A stretch of DNA of 64,000 nt from Lantana camara (Eukaryota > Streptophyta > Magnoliopsida > Lamiales > Verbenaceae): positions 98,365,501 to 98,429,500 of the forward strand of contig CM074857.1 in assembly GCA_037501455.1 (NCBI GenBank), read 5' to 3'. The stretch's first letter is position 1; each line of letters opens with the position of its first letter. The translations under genes and the position numbers were made by a program. The notes under the pieces were generated by a model. That model worked only from the letters and a program-made list of their open reading frames with translations. It ran no database searches and had not been told where the DNA came from. Positions 1 to 10,768 of the stretch are shown in pieces.

Positions 1-224
1 TTAATCTCAAGGAATTCAAGTAAACCGAAATTAAACAAGTTAAGTAACATGATGGATTTAAAATCAACTTAACCATTAATTTTAGAATAATCCAAATGAT
101 CACATATTAAATTGGATTTATATTAAATCACATAATTCAAGAACTCTTAAATTAAACACACATAAGTGTAGAGACTTACTTGTTGATGTCGTAAGGACGC
201 CCTTCGAGAAAACGGGGCGTCACA
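1..224 (+). mobile_element. 3' end of a Gypsy-type LTR (GGGGCGTCACA family), left part outside window
   Basis: The block is AT-rich and ends in a GC-rich terminus with a GACGCCC-type motif followed by GGGGCGTCACA at 214-224. The same kind of terminus closes the LTR unit ending at 10278 and, more distantly, those ending at 23061 and 62016. The sequence resumes at 225 in the middle of a Copia integrase, so this LTR is inserted in that gene. The left boundary and target duplication cannot be checked here. Confidence 0.7.
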
Positions 225-970
225 ATGTAGAGCGAAGCCAAAATCTTTTGGATTTGATCCATACAGACGTTTGCGGACCACTAAATGTTAGTACCCGAAA
301 CGGCTGTAATTACTTCATCACATTTACTGATGATTTCAGTAGATATGGGTATGTGTACCTGATCAAGCATAAGTCTGAGACCTTTGAAAAGTTCATAGAG
401 TATAAGACGGAGGTTGAGAACCAAACTGATCGCAAAATTAAGGTTTTTCGATCAGATCGAGATGGCGAGTATTTAAGTGATCTCTTCCTTGGTTATTTGA
501 AAGATAATGGGATTATCTCACAGTGGACTCAGCCCGGGACTCCTCAATTGAATGGGGTGTCCAAGCGACAAAATCGAACTTTATTGGATATGGTCCGATC
601 CATGATGAGTTTCACGGATCTTCCCATATCGTTTTAGGGTTATGCCCTTGAAACGGCTACGAAGATAATTAATTTAGTTCATTCCAAATTTGTGCCCGAA
701 ATACCATATAAGATGTACTTTTCAAAACCCCCTACTTATTCATACCTTAGAGTTTGGGGATGTCCTGCATACGTCAAGAGACTAGTGGTAGACAAATTGG
801 ATTCCAGATCCAGTTTGTGTAAATTTGTAGGATACCCTAGAGAGTCTGTGGGTTACTATTTTTATGACCCTTCGAAACAAAAGGTGTTTGTTTTGGGGAA
901 TGCCGCGTTTCTAGAAAAAAAGTTTCTAGTTGAGAAGTCAGCCAAGATAGCAGAACTTAGTGAAGTTCAA
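225..970 (+). pseudogene. Copia (Angela-like) integrase fragment, inactivated
   Basis: Translation of 225-636 gives the Copia integrase core, with the first catalytic Asp in HTDVCGPL (about 260) and the second in FRSDRDGEY (about 450). The position that normally holds the catalytic Glu (NGVxERxNRTLL in the family) reads NGVSKRQNRTLL, so Glu is replaced by Lys. A TAG at 634-636 interrupts the frame, and the post-core region continues (KMYFSKPPTYSYLRVWGCPAY, KFVGYP) to about 970. The upstream part is cut off by the LTR ending at 224, and the downstream part by the TIR element at 981. The gene is clearly non-functional. It forms one element with the RT/RNase H segment at 1438-2790 and the LTR at 2836-4742. 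Confidence 0.88.
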
Positions 971-980
971 GATGAGCCTA

Positions 981-1426
981 TGTTGCATGGACACGGACAC
1001 GGCGACACAGACACGACACGACACGGACACGGGGACATGGATTTTTTAAAAATTTTAGGACACGACACGGCTCCGACACGGTTTTATTTTATACAAATAA
1101 ATATATTTTATATATAAATTAAAATATTTTATATAAAAATAAAAATAGTTTATAAGTATAATCTAGATAAAATAAAATATTTTAAAAAAATATGTATAAT
1201 TAAAAACTAGAATAAGTTTATTATTTTAGTTTTCACCCCAAAAATTCTAAAAATATTAAAAAATGCATAAAAAACTTTATTTAATTAGAAAATTTGCCCC
1301 TCCGTGTCCGACATCGTGTCCTTTTTTTTTTTTTTTTTTAATTTCGGACACGTTTCAGTCGTGTCCGTGTCCGACACGTGTCGGACACTGCACGGACACT
1401 TTTTTTGCCGTGTCCGTGCTTTCTAG
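981..1426. mobile_element. Small TIR element (MITE) with CACGGACACGG ends, Mutator-like
   Basis: A 446-bp insertion splits the Copia gene. The same 11 bp, AGATGAGCCTA, stand at 970-980 and 1427-1437, which gives a target duplication of 9-11 bp and suggests the Mutator superfamily. Both ends are degenerate arrays of GGACACGGACACG in opposite orientation, around an AT-rich centre with a poly-T run near 1322-1339. No coding capacity is visible, so this is a non-autonomous element. Confidence 0.8.
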
Positions 1427-1437
1427 AGATGAGCCTA

Positions 1438-2790
1438 CAAATGATCGAGCAATGGAACCTCCCTCTTTCCCATAACAAGAAGTAAACACAAGCCCTCGCA
1501 AATCCGCGAGGACAATTAGACTGCCTAAATCCATTCGGATACTTCTAGCCATAGTTGCGTGCTATGATTACGAAATATGGCAGATGTATGTGAAAATGGC
1601 TTTTCTAAATAGAGATTTAGATAAAGACATTTGTATAGAACAACCAGAAGGTTTCATATCCAGTGGCAGCGAACAGAAAGTCTACAGACTCCAGAGATCC
1701 ATAAATGGACTCAAATAGGTGTCTAGAAGTTGAAACATCCGTTTTGATGAGACAGTCAAATTGTTTGGCTTCATCAAGAACGAGAATAAACCATGTGTTT
1801 ACAAGAAAATCAATGGGCGAGTCGTACAATTTTTGGTGTTGTATGACATCTTACTCATTGGGAATGACAAAGATATGCTACAAACAACAAAGACTTGGTT
1901 GTCTACTCAGTTTTCCATAAAGGACTTGGGAGAAACTTCCTTTATTCTTGGTATAAAAATCTATAGAGATAGATCACAGAGATTAATAGGTATGTCCCAA
2001 GTTCAGTACATAGACAAATACTGAAACGGTTCAGTATGGAGAAATCTGAAAGGGGATTCCTGCCAATGAGACGTGGGTTGATCCTCACTAAATTAATGTG
2101 TCCCAACACTGAAGAAGAGAAGGATAGGATGTCTCGCATACCCTATGCATCTGCAATAGGGAGCATAATGTATGCTATGCTGTGTACTAGACCTGATGTC
2201 GCATACGCTTTGAGCGTTACAAGTCGATTTCAGTCAAACTTTGGTGAGAGTCGTTGGTCTGCCGTGAAATCCATCCTTAAGTACTTGAAAAGGACTAAGG
2301 ATTTATTTCTCATATACGGTGGAAAGGGAGAATTGAAATTAGAAGGATAAACCGACTCAATCTTCCAGTCGGATGTAGACGACTTTAAATCCACATCCGA
2401 ATTCATATTCCGATTGAATGGTGGTGCAGTAAGTTGGAAGAATTCCAAACAGGAAACTACTGCTGACTCCACTTGTGAAGCGGAGTATATAGCTGCATCA
2501 GAGGCAGTGAAAGAAGGTGTGTGGATGAAAAACTTCATCCAAGAGTTGGATGTAGTGCCTAGCATTGCTGACCCAGTTGTTTTCTTCTGTGACAATAACC
2601 GATTATGCAATCAAAGAAACCAAGAGCTCATCAACGGTCCAAGAACATCTTAAGAAGATTTCATCTAATTAGAGAAATCGTGGAAAGAGGTGACGTTATT
2701 GTGGAACGTGTGCCCTCGGCAGAAAACGTAGCAGACCCGCTTACTAAACCTCTTAGTCAAAATGTCTTTAAAGGGCATCTCTAGGAGATG
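1438..2790 (+). pseudogene. Copia (Angela-like) reverse transcriptase and RNase H, inactivated
   Basis: The frame resumes after the MITE with the RT domain: AFLNRDLDKDICIEQPEGF near 1605, then QRSINGLK followed by a stop. The catalytic block near 1840-1865 reads VLYDILLIGND where this family has LYVDDILLIG, so Val-Asp of the YVDD box appears deleted. The block ILGIKIYRDRS follows near 1945, then a stop and frameshift around 2023-2036. RNase H follows, with SAIGSIMYAMLCTRPDVAYAL near 2155 and STCEAEYIAASEA near 2470; a TAA at 2348-2350 and a frameshift near 2600 break it. The C-terminal ADPLTKPL block lies near 2730. This order is typical of Copia elements of the Angela lineage (lineage inferred from the blocks). 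Confidence 0.88.
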
Positions 2791-2820
2791 AGCCTTAAGG
2801 CTATGGCCAATTGGCTCTGA

Positions 2821-2835
2821 GGGCAAGTGGGAGAT
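2821..2835 (+). other. Polypurine tract of the Copia element
   Basis: GGGCAAGTGGGAGAT lies immediately before the LTR start TGTTAG. This position and the GTGGGAGATTG context are standard for Copia 3' LTR junctions. Confidence 0.8.
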
Positions 2836-4742
2836 TGTTAGAGTATAGGTTTCTTTTTGTAAACTACTCTTATTAGCATCAATTTGTGACATTAATGAAA
2901 TAATAAATGTAACGTTTCATAGACATTTAATTCTATGTGGCCAATTCATCATATCTCATTCAAGTTTATTAATTGCATATTATAACTGCTTGTGTATGGA
3001 TGAAACCCCAAGGTCACATTAAGCTACGGGACTTGAGCTCGCATAAGGATGAAGGCTATGGAACAAGTCTCTACGGCGTGACCTAAACCAGATCCAAGTC
3101 AAAGAGTCTAATAAGCACGGGGATGCTGACTTGACTCGGTTGAGACTTGCTCATATGACGTGCCTTTAAGAAAGGTTACTTTGTTTCATGAGTATTGTAT
3201 GTGGAGACATTCACACGCGTGTGGGGGTGCTTGTTAGGGAACAAGTATACTGAGGATCCCGATGGGAACACCTCAATGGGGTAAGGCTTTTATGCTTTAA
3301 TGATGAGGTTGGTTCCCTAGTTATGGTAGTGTCTAAATGGTCCTTAGACTTCAGGCTCCATTGATGCCCTGTGCGTGATAAAGGCAATGTTTGATATGCG
3401 CCCAGAGATTCATGGGTTCCATGAATCTCGTTGTGGTTGTATGTTGGCATTGTTTGAATCATGTATGGGGGCATATGAGATGCCAACATAGAATCTATCA
3501 CTCGTCTAGAAGAACGAGTGAATCACCCATGAATTCTATTGTAGCACATTCCACTTAAATCCTTGCGCAAGGTAGTGAGATCTGAATTAGGAAATGGGTT
3601 TCCTTGAGTGTTAGGTCAAATGGAATTGCTATTAGAATTAATTCATAGCATTAGGACTAATAGGGTTCTATCATTCTCATGCCCTAGGTCCTAATCGGGG
3701 ATTGGACGATAGAAGGATCTTATCTCAAGGTATCCATGAGACTGAAAGGTTCACAACATAAACTTCACCTGTTGGATGGGTGGTCATGAGCTTGTCACTA
3801 GACATCGAGTTATGATCTGTAGGTACTGATTAATTAAAAGGAGTTTTAATTAAACAGTGATAAATTGAAAGGGTTCAATTAAATCAACAAGATAAATGGT
3901 TATCTGAAATACCACATTAAGAATGTGGGTCTACTGCTATTCATTGGTGAACCTAAGGGGTCACACAATGACTCGAATTGAATAACCTGATTATCTAAAG
4001 ATCAATAGATATTTATCGATAAATTAAAAGAGTTTAATTATAATATGAGAGGGTAATTAATTAATAATGGTATTAATTAATTTATGCTTAATTGTTAAGC
4101 TGTTGAAAATAAATGTTAAAGAGTTAACATTAATTTAATTAAGTGTATTTAAATTAATTGGACTTGAAATTGAATTAAGAGTAATTAATTTTTTAAGTCC
4201 ACCAATTTAATTAGATATTGGACTTGTGATTTAATTAACATAATTAAATTAAGTCCACTAATTAAAAATGATAATTAAATTAAAGCCCATGACTAGCCCA
4301 TAGGGTTTTTTACCTAGGGTTGAGTATTAAGCAAGACTTGGGAGATGAAATCAAACATCGTTCTTTTCTGCTTTCTCTCCAAGTCTTCTCTTTTTCTCTC
4401 CTCTCACATATCTCTCAATATTGTATTGAGAATACTATTGGATAATCAATATCCAATTAGTTTCTAGTGTGCTAATTGAATAGTTGTTCAATTACGGGTC
4501 GTGGACTACCTCAGAGGAATTCCATGTGGGATTCTTGGAAGAAGATCAGATAGAAGCGAACCGGATAGGTTTTGGAAAACCTTCATATCATCGCCATCAA
4601 CCGGAAGCGAGAGAGGTAATTGAATCTTACTTCTTTTGTTTAAATCGTAAATCTTGAATCAAAGGTGATCTTGTTTGGAATTCCGATAAAATGGTTTTTA
4701 TAATCCCTAAAAACCGCTGCATTAGGTTGACGAATTCCAACA
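2836..4742 (+). mobile_element. 3' LTR of the Copia element (about 1.9 kb)
   Basis: The LTR begins TGTTAGAGTATAGG after the purine tract and ends ATTCCAACA at 4742, giving TG...CA termini. It is non-coding and AT-rich towards its 3' side. The partner LTR is outside the window, so identity and target duplication cannot be assessed. The end position is inferred from the terminal CAACA. Confidence 0.75.
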
Positions 4743-4992
4743 ATAAGTTATGTTTATTACTAGTTTAGAATTTATTTTGATGGTATCGGCACTCATTAAT
4801 CTACGCTTAGTCATTAAATCTTTTAAAAGTTATGTTGAGATTATTGTTGAAAAAAAAATTTGATATGATATATAGGAACGTAAAATTATTAATGAAAAAA
4901 ATTTGAAAGTTGGCACTTCCCGAACATCATTGTGGCTCTAAACTTGTTTATCTCTCGCATGACTTTTTAATTTTGTTTATAGCATAAGAGTT
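4743..4992. other. AT-rich spacer, nothing recognised
   Basis: This stretch lies between the Copia LTR and the fold-back element. No coding or repeat signature could be supported. Confidence 0.5.
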
Positions 4993-6673
4993 CCTGGAGT
5001 AAATTTGATATTTGGTGCCTAAAATTTTAATTTTGTATCACTTTCATTCTCAACGTTCTAAAAGTGATAATTGAGTTCCTAAAATTAATAAGTCGTCTCA
5101 CTTAACTCTTTTTGACCAAATTCTAATGAATTTGTTACCTTGTCCATGGATATTTTGATCATTTTAATATTTGTAATTTTAAGATGATCCCTAAAGTTTC
5201 AACTTTATATCACTATTGTCATCATTATTTTAAAAGTATCATTTAAATTTCTAAAATTAATACTAAGTCTCACATTGGTTTTTTAATCAAAATCAATACT
5301 TTTAATTATTTTATTTATTTCACATGAAAAAAAAATAAAGAAATAAAATTTTTAGAAAGATCTAAACCTGTAAATTCAAAAAAAATAGAGTTGTTGGCAC
5401 TACATAATATTTGTTTTTAATTCGAATTTCTCACCTACTATATTTATTCAATTAGTTTAATACAAAACTGCTAAAAAAGTTATAATTTTCATAGTAAATA
5501 AAATTTGATTTATTTATTTAATATTTTTAAACTTCAATGATAATTTAATAATTTAGAGTGTGTTTGGATATTAAATAATTATTCAACCAACATAATCTGT
5601 ATATTACAGTTTGCGGTAAAAAAATAAATATATTAATACACCAAGAGAGTTAATTGTAAATTGCTTTATGAAATTAAATTTCATAACCATGTATTCTATG
5701 TTATAATTTCTTTTAATTAAAAATAATTATTTGAGATAATTATTTGAAATAAAAATACTCTCTTGGATTCAAAAATCATTAAACTAATATGAATAAATAT
5801 AATAGGTGGGAAATTCATATTATAAAAACAAGTATTGTATAGTGGAAACAACTCTATTCTTTTTAACCCAAGGGCTCAGATCTTACTAGAAATTTTCTTT
5901 CTTTTTTCCATGTGAAATAAATAAAATAACGAAAAGTATTGATTCTGGTCAAAAGAACCAAAGTGAGACATTGATAGTTTTAGGGACTTAAATGTCACTT
6001 TCAAAATAGTGAAGACGAAAGGGCTACAAAGTTAAAACTTTAGGAATCATTTTCGAATTATAAGTAGTAAAATGACCCAAATACCCTTGAGTAAGGTAAA
6101 AAAAATTGTAGCACCCCAAACGGAAGGTGCCACATCCCCCGCACTATAACCCAAATCCGATTACGAAATGGATGTCCGTACCCGAATCATAGCGAATGGG
6201 AGACCAACTCACACACTATGCTAGGTGGAGCTAACTCAACGAGTCAGAGCACGGAAGCAAATAAGACCAACAACATCAAATAGCGGAAGCATTTAAAATA
6301 AAACATGCAAAGCAGGTGACGGGTTCGACTAGCATAGATACTTAATCCCGAATATCACATCAACAATCATAAATTCAACGGGGTTCAACTATCCCTAGAA
6401 GTTTGTCCCGAAAATTCCATATTCAAATAATATGATCCCAAATTAAACATTCATACATAACTTGTCAAAATCCGAATGTAATGCAAGACAACCTTAAACG
6501 AAGACAACAAACTCGACAGGACAACTGAATATAAAGACCGACTCACGCCGCCTAGCTCGAAATCCAAAGCAAAGCCTGCAAACTAAAAGATAAAATGAGG
6601 GGTTAGTTAACTGACTGAGTGAGGGGGCTAACGCACACCCACAATATATATATAGAGCATATCACATATCAAA

Positions 6674-6814
6674 AGGGGTGGACTCCTGAACCGGGGATAG
6701 GTGTTGCATACCAAAATGTTTCAAAACAATACCCATATATATATATATACATATGGGTATTGTTTTGAAACGTTTTGGTATGCAACACCTATCCCCGGTT
6801 CATGAGTCCACCCC

Positions 6815-6815
<1 letters not shown>
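6674..6815. repeat. Near-perfect hairpin with about 65-bp arms inside the LTR
   Basis: The left arm runs from AGGGGTGGACTCCTGAACC to ACAATACCCATAT, and the right arm from ATATGGGTATTGTTTTGAAA to GAGTCCACCCCT. They are separated by a short (TA)n loop near 6742-6751. Only about two mismatches were seen. The related unit at 58284 has just one arm (near 58815), so the second arm is an inverted duplication specific to this copy. Confidence 0.9.
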
Positions 6816-6848
<33 letters not shown>

Positions 6849-8240
6849 CTTAGAAAACATTTTCAAAAACTCTATTCCGATTCATGATTCCCATAACATA
6901 TCATATCATATGCTCGGCGAGTACGAGTTTCCAATCTCAACTCCTCATATCATAACAAAACAGAAATACAGAATCATAACATACCAACCTCAACTCCAGG
7001 TGATGGTAGAGTTTCGCGACCCTAACCGTCCAGACGGACGAGGGGAGTGCTAATGCTACTCCAACCCTCAGGAATCCGTTTCCCAACCAAACCTCCTGGT
7101 GGGTCCCGGTACATCCTCTTCATACAGATGGAGACTATACATAGGTATAATCCCGACGGCCCGATACCGTCCATGGGGCTCCTTACCTGTAGCTCCTGGG
7201 CCCCAAAACATAACAGAACAGAACATAACATACGCCAATCTTTCATAGCAATCTCGTTGTATAATCATAACATAACATAGCTTTTCGAAATAGCTTACAT
7301 ATGCCTTTATACTTAATTTTCGAAACTGAAGTTGTATCATAAGATCATAATCATATCATATTCGACACGCATTTAATCGTACATATAGTATATAATCGCA
7401 TGCGGGGATTGAAATCATCATATTGGGGTCATAGGTCGTTTAACTATACAAAATCCTAAACCTCACCTGGTGCTGGAAGGAAAGAGTGTGGGAAACAGAC
7501 ACCCCTAAGCCTCGGGCTCACCACCGGCAACAAACTCTGAAATAAAACGTATAAAAGCCCATGACTTAGACTCTATATGGACCAATTAAGACGCACGGCG
7601 AACATAAGCATGAGTGGAATGCGTTATGGAATGATGTGCATCAAGTAGGTCACATAGCTTAATTCAAGTATTCATATAAATCATGCAATTAAATGGGGTT
7701 TTTAAAGTTTAGAAATGCAATTAAAGTCATATCATAGAATATAATTCATAAAGCAACTCAAACGGATCAATCAATCACGGAATAAACAAGTATTCACATG
7801 AATTCATTTAATTAAATGAAGTACTATATCATCTAAGAATGAAATTGAAGTCATATCGTAACATATAATTCATATAACGAGTCAAAAGGATCAAGTAAAC
7901 ACAAAAAGACATGCATAAAAGGGGAACAGGGGGTTGGGAACGGCCAGGGGCGGATCCAGGATTTTTCATTAGCCGGGGCTGAAAATTCCTAGGCCTCAAT
8001 ATATTAATAAAATAATAATAACTTGAAATTGATTAAAGACACTAAAACTCATAGATGAAACTGTTTTCGACGTGTTCCCTTCAATTTTGCTCACGTACAG
8101 GTACTAATATGGTCCCTTATTAAAAAAAAAAAAAAAAAACTAAAATTTATTTCGGGATTATAATATCTACTATCGAGTGTAGTAATTAATCATTCCGGTA
8201 AATTATAGCTAAGCTAAAGTATAAACAGTTGAATAAAAGA

Positions 8241-8425
8241 AATTGTTAAGTGTTTTATATTTGAAATTAAAATTCGAATTCACCATATTTTTTTAAAATA
8301 ATATGTATTGAAAATTAGAATTTTTATGATAAAAATTGTTAAGCGTTTTATATTTGAAATTAAAATTTGAATTCACCACATTTTATTAAAATAATATGTA
8401 TTGAAAATCAGAATTTTTGTGATAT
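8241..8425 (+). repeat. Tandem duplication, unit about 93 bp
   Basis: The block starting AATTGTTAAGTGTTTTATAT at 8241 is repeated from 8334 with a handful of substitutions. Both copies run through a TGTATTGAAAAT motif. Confidence 0.9.
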
Positions 8426-8688
8426 TAATTTGATAGAGTTAGGTTTTGATTAAAATTAGCTACCTGATATGATATCTTTTATCTCTCTAATATTGTATGA
8501 TATATTATCTATACAATAAGATACATTACACTGTTTTTTCCTTGTATTTTTTCACACTAATTTTTTCTTGTATAAATATACAATATATTGATTTTTTCGT
8601 GAAGTGTTCGGCGTATCATAACAAAAAGTTCACACTTTCATATTCAAACGAAACTTGAGTTATATCTAATATAATATAATATAATATA

Positions 8689-8736
<48 letters not shown>

Positions 8737-8740
8737 CATT

Positions 8741-8858
8741 ATTATATATAATAGCTAGTACATTTATACTCTTAAAAAATATTAATTATTAAATAACATA
8801 TTATATATAATAACTAGTACATTTATACTCTTAAAAAATATTAATTATTAAATAACAT
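8741..8858 (+). repeat. Tandem duplication, unit about 59 bp
   Basis: The block ATTATATATAATAGCTAGTA at 8741 recurs at 8800, nearly identical (TAGCTAG against TAACTAG). It is flanked on both sides by (TA)n runs. Confidence 0.9.
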
Positions 8859-8861
8859 ATA

Positions 8862-8904
<43 letters not shown>

Positions 8905-8939
8905 AAAATCAATTTTGTAGTATTAGTGGGGAAGGGGTG

Positions 8940-9131
8940 GGGAACGGCCATTCCCACGCAAAGCATAGCGTGCGAACGGTCCTTCCCACAACACATCAGC
9001 AACCCTGGGAATGACCGTTCCCAGAGCAAGGAAAAAATGGGAACGACCCTTCCCATTCTCGCTTGCTAACGCCAGCCCTCGACGGGAAGGGTCGTTCCGA
9101 CCTCAAGGCCAAAATGGGAACGGCCGTTCCG
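8940..9131. repeat. Cluster of six 16-bp palindromes, consensus GGGAACGGCCGTTCCC
   Basis: Units start at 8940, 8972, 9007, 9039, 9084 and 9116. Each is 16 bp, built as GGGAA-CGGCCG-TTCCC with 1-4 departures, many of them transitions in the CpG-bearing core. The surrounding LTR is AT-rich, so the units stand out in composition. Equivalent clusters with other arms lie at 40871-40979, 54275-54476 and 60113-60242. Confidence 0.9.
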
Positions 9132-10406
9132 GCCAAGAACTAGTGCTGCGTGTGCAGAAACTTCACAGCTTCGGGAAGAAGACAACCATAGCCGAAAATG
9201 GCCGATTTCACACCAATTAAACCATAAAATTTCCACGAAAATCATATATATTATCACATAAATCATGCTTATCACATAAATATCAATTTAGCTCAAGAAC
9301 AAGGGTGATTTTGACCAAAACTCATACAACTCATTTTCTTGAAAACCAAGCTTCAACCATTGCAAGATGCATTCAAACTCGCTCTCTATCATACCATCAG
9401 TAACTATAGCACATATTCGACGTGGAGAAACACATATTCATGCTCAAGAACTCAAGGATTCATCATATAGGCCATATTCTTCAAGTTGGGCATAAATCAC
9501 CATTTTCACAAGACTTCTTCACACAAGCTCATACATTCAATTTCATGCTAAGATTCATGGATAGAAATGAAATACACATCAAGAGAAAATTGTAGTTTAC
9601 CTTGGCTCTTGAAATGATGAAGAAACGTGGAAGATATGAACTCTTGAATGCAAAGGAGGGTTCAAAACTTGGTCTTCTCTTGAAGCTTCTCCATGGCTGT
9701 CACAATGACGCTATTTTGAGGTTTGAAGTGAAATGAGAAAGGGGATCTAGGTTAGGGTTTCAAGATATATGTATGGTGGCTAAAAGTTTCATTAGGGTTT
9801 GGGTCCAAATAAGTGACTTCCGGTCCAATAGGTCATATTTAAAAGGTTTAATGTCCAAACGGTTTTCGAAAAATAAGAAATCAATTTCATTGGATCCGAA
9901 TAACCGAATCGAGTCCAATGGTGGTGTCGAAATTCGAATTCGAATTCCCGAGCTCATATCGGTTCCAAACGCACTCAAAGTTACCTAATTTAAATTAGGC
10001 CCAAAACTTCCAAAAATTGTAAATAGGCCCAAGTCCTATTTTAAAATCAACTCCAACAATTAATTAAATTCGTACAAGTCATAAATCACATTAGTTCCTA
10101 AAATTCCAAGTTGACATGCAAGAATCCATATCTTACAGTTACGCATTTGAGTAAATTAAATCACATAATTCAATTAAAGTTGGAATTAGGCACATATTAA
10201 GGAATTAAATCACATAAATGCATAAAGAAATACTCTCGTGACGTCGTACCTGTACGGGCGACCGGACGGGGCGTCACAAGAGTCATTAGAATTTTTTAAT
10301 GAGACGAATTATTAATTTTAGAAATTCAAATGTCACCTTTAGAATATTAAGAATGAAAGAGATACAAAACTGAAAATTTAAGAATCAAATATAATATTTT
10401 CTCGAG

Positions 10407-10768
10407 TTTGAATATCTCATTATGTGGGTTTGTGTCTTTCCTTCCAAGAGTTATAGTCATAGAGTTACGTTATTCACACGTTAAGAAAATAATTTTTTGT
10501 CTGAAAATCACCAAATGTCAAATTGTAAAGAAAAATAAGAAAACCATACAATTTCACCTTATCAGTTTTTTCTTTTTTTTTTTACACACGCTTAAACGAG
10601 ATTCGAACTATGGAATCACTTGGATCAACCCCGTTGACAATTTCAACTGATAAGTTCTTTTATATATTATATACAAAATTGATTACCAAAATTTTGTACT
10701 AGAAATTATCCATACATTTGAGCATAAATTATCCAATACCAATCAGCCATCACCACAACTTAGAACTA
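10407..10768. other. AT-rich spacer
   Basis: Apart from homopolymer T/A runs, no recognisable gene or repeat was found between the fold-back arm and the next TIR-like end. Confidence 0.5.

Larger units (their letters stand above)
7946..8940. mobile_element. Probable nested insertion, (TA)n-rich, class uncertain
   Basis: GGAACGGCC precedes it (7937-7945) and recurs at 8941-8949, and removing the block joins a GGGAACGGCC half-site to ATTCCC, restoring the local palindrome. The left end AGGGGCGGATCCAGGATTT resembles hAT ends, but the right end does not mirror it. It contains (TA)n tracts near 8690-8733 and 8866-8901. The repeated GGAACGGCC could instead be two units of the palindrome family, so the boundaries are tentative. 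Confidence 0.45.
6107..10278 (+). mobile_element. LTR unit (probable solo LTR, Gypsy-type), 4.2 kb
   Basis: The unit starts TGTAGCACCCC and ends GGGGCGTCACA, so its ends are short imperfect inverted repeats. It is inserted in the right arm of the fold-back element. Start and internal landmarks parallel the unit at 58284-62016: a GTGCCACATCC block after the start, a GAACCGGG block, a CCTCACCT block, a cluster of 16-bp palindromes, a TACCTTG block, then an AT-rich end. No gag or pol is present. Flanking 5-mers (AAAAT, AGAGT) do not match, so a clean target duplication is absent. About 1 kb of it (7946-8940) looks like a later insertion. A whole LTR with no internal region is the simplest reading; a separate class of non-coding element is possible. 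Confidence 0.65.
4993..10406. mobile_element. Large fold-back (long inverted repeat) element, split by an LTR unit
   Basis: The left arm at about 4993-5475 reads in reverse complement in about 5770-6106 and continues at 10279-10406. Matched blocks include CCTAAAATTTTAATTTTGTATC against its inverted counterpart near 10365, and TCACCTACTATATTTATTC against its counterpart near 5800. Between the arms is a loop of roughly 300 bp (5475-5770). Removing the LTR unit 6107-10278 restores the right arm. No transposase is visible. The arms have diverged by many substitutions and small indels, so the element is old. Confidence 0.75.

Noticed and set aside
248..250. Start of a 129-codon frame
   Set aside because: The first codon is TTG, in the middle of an integrase domain cut by an LTR; it is not a translation start.
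6775..7053. 92-codon plus-strand frame
   Set aside because: It contains a poly-(Tyr-Ile) stretch translated from a (TA)n microsatellite and lies in a non-coding LTR.
6102..10283. A target duplication for the LTR unit 6107-10278
   Set aside because: Flanking bases AAAAT and AGAGT differ at two of five positions, so no duplication is claimed.
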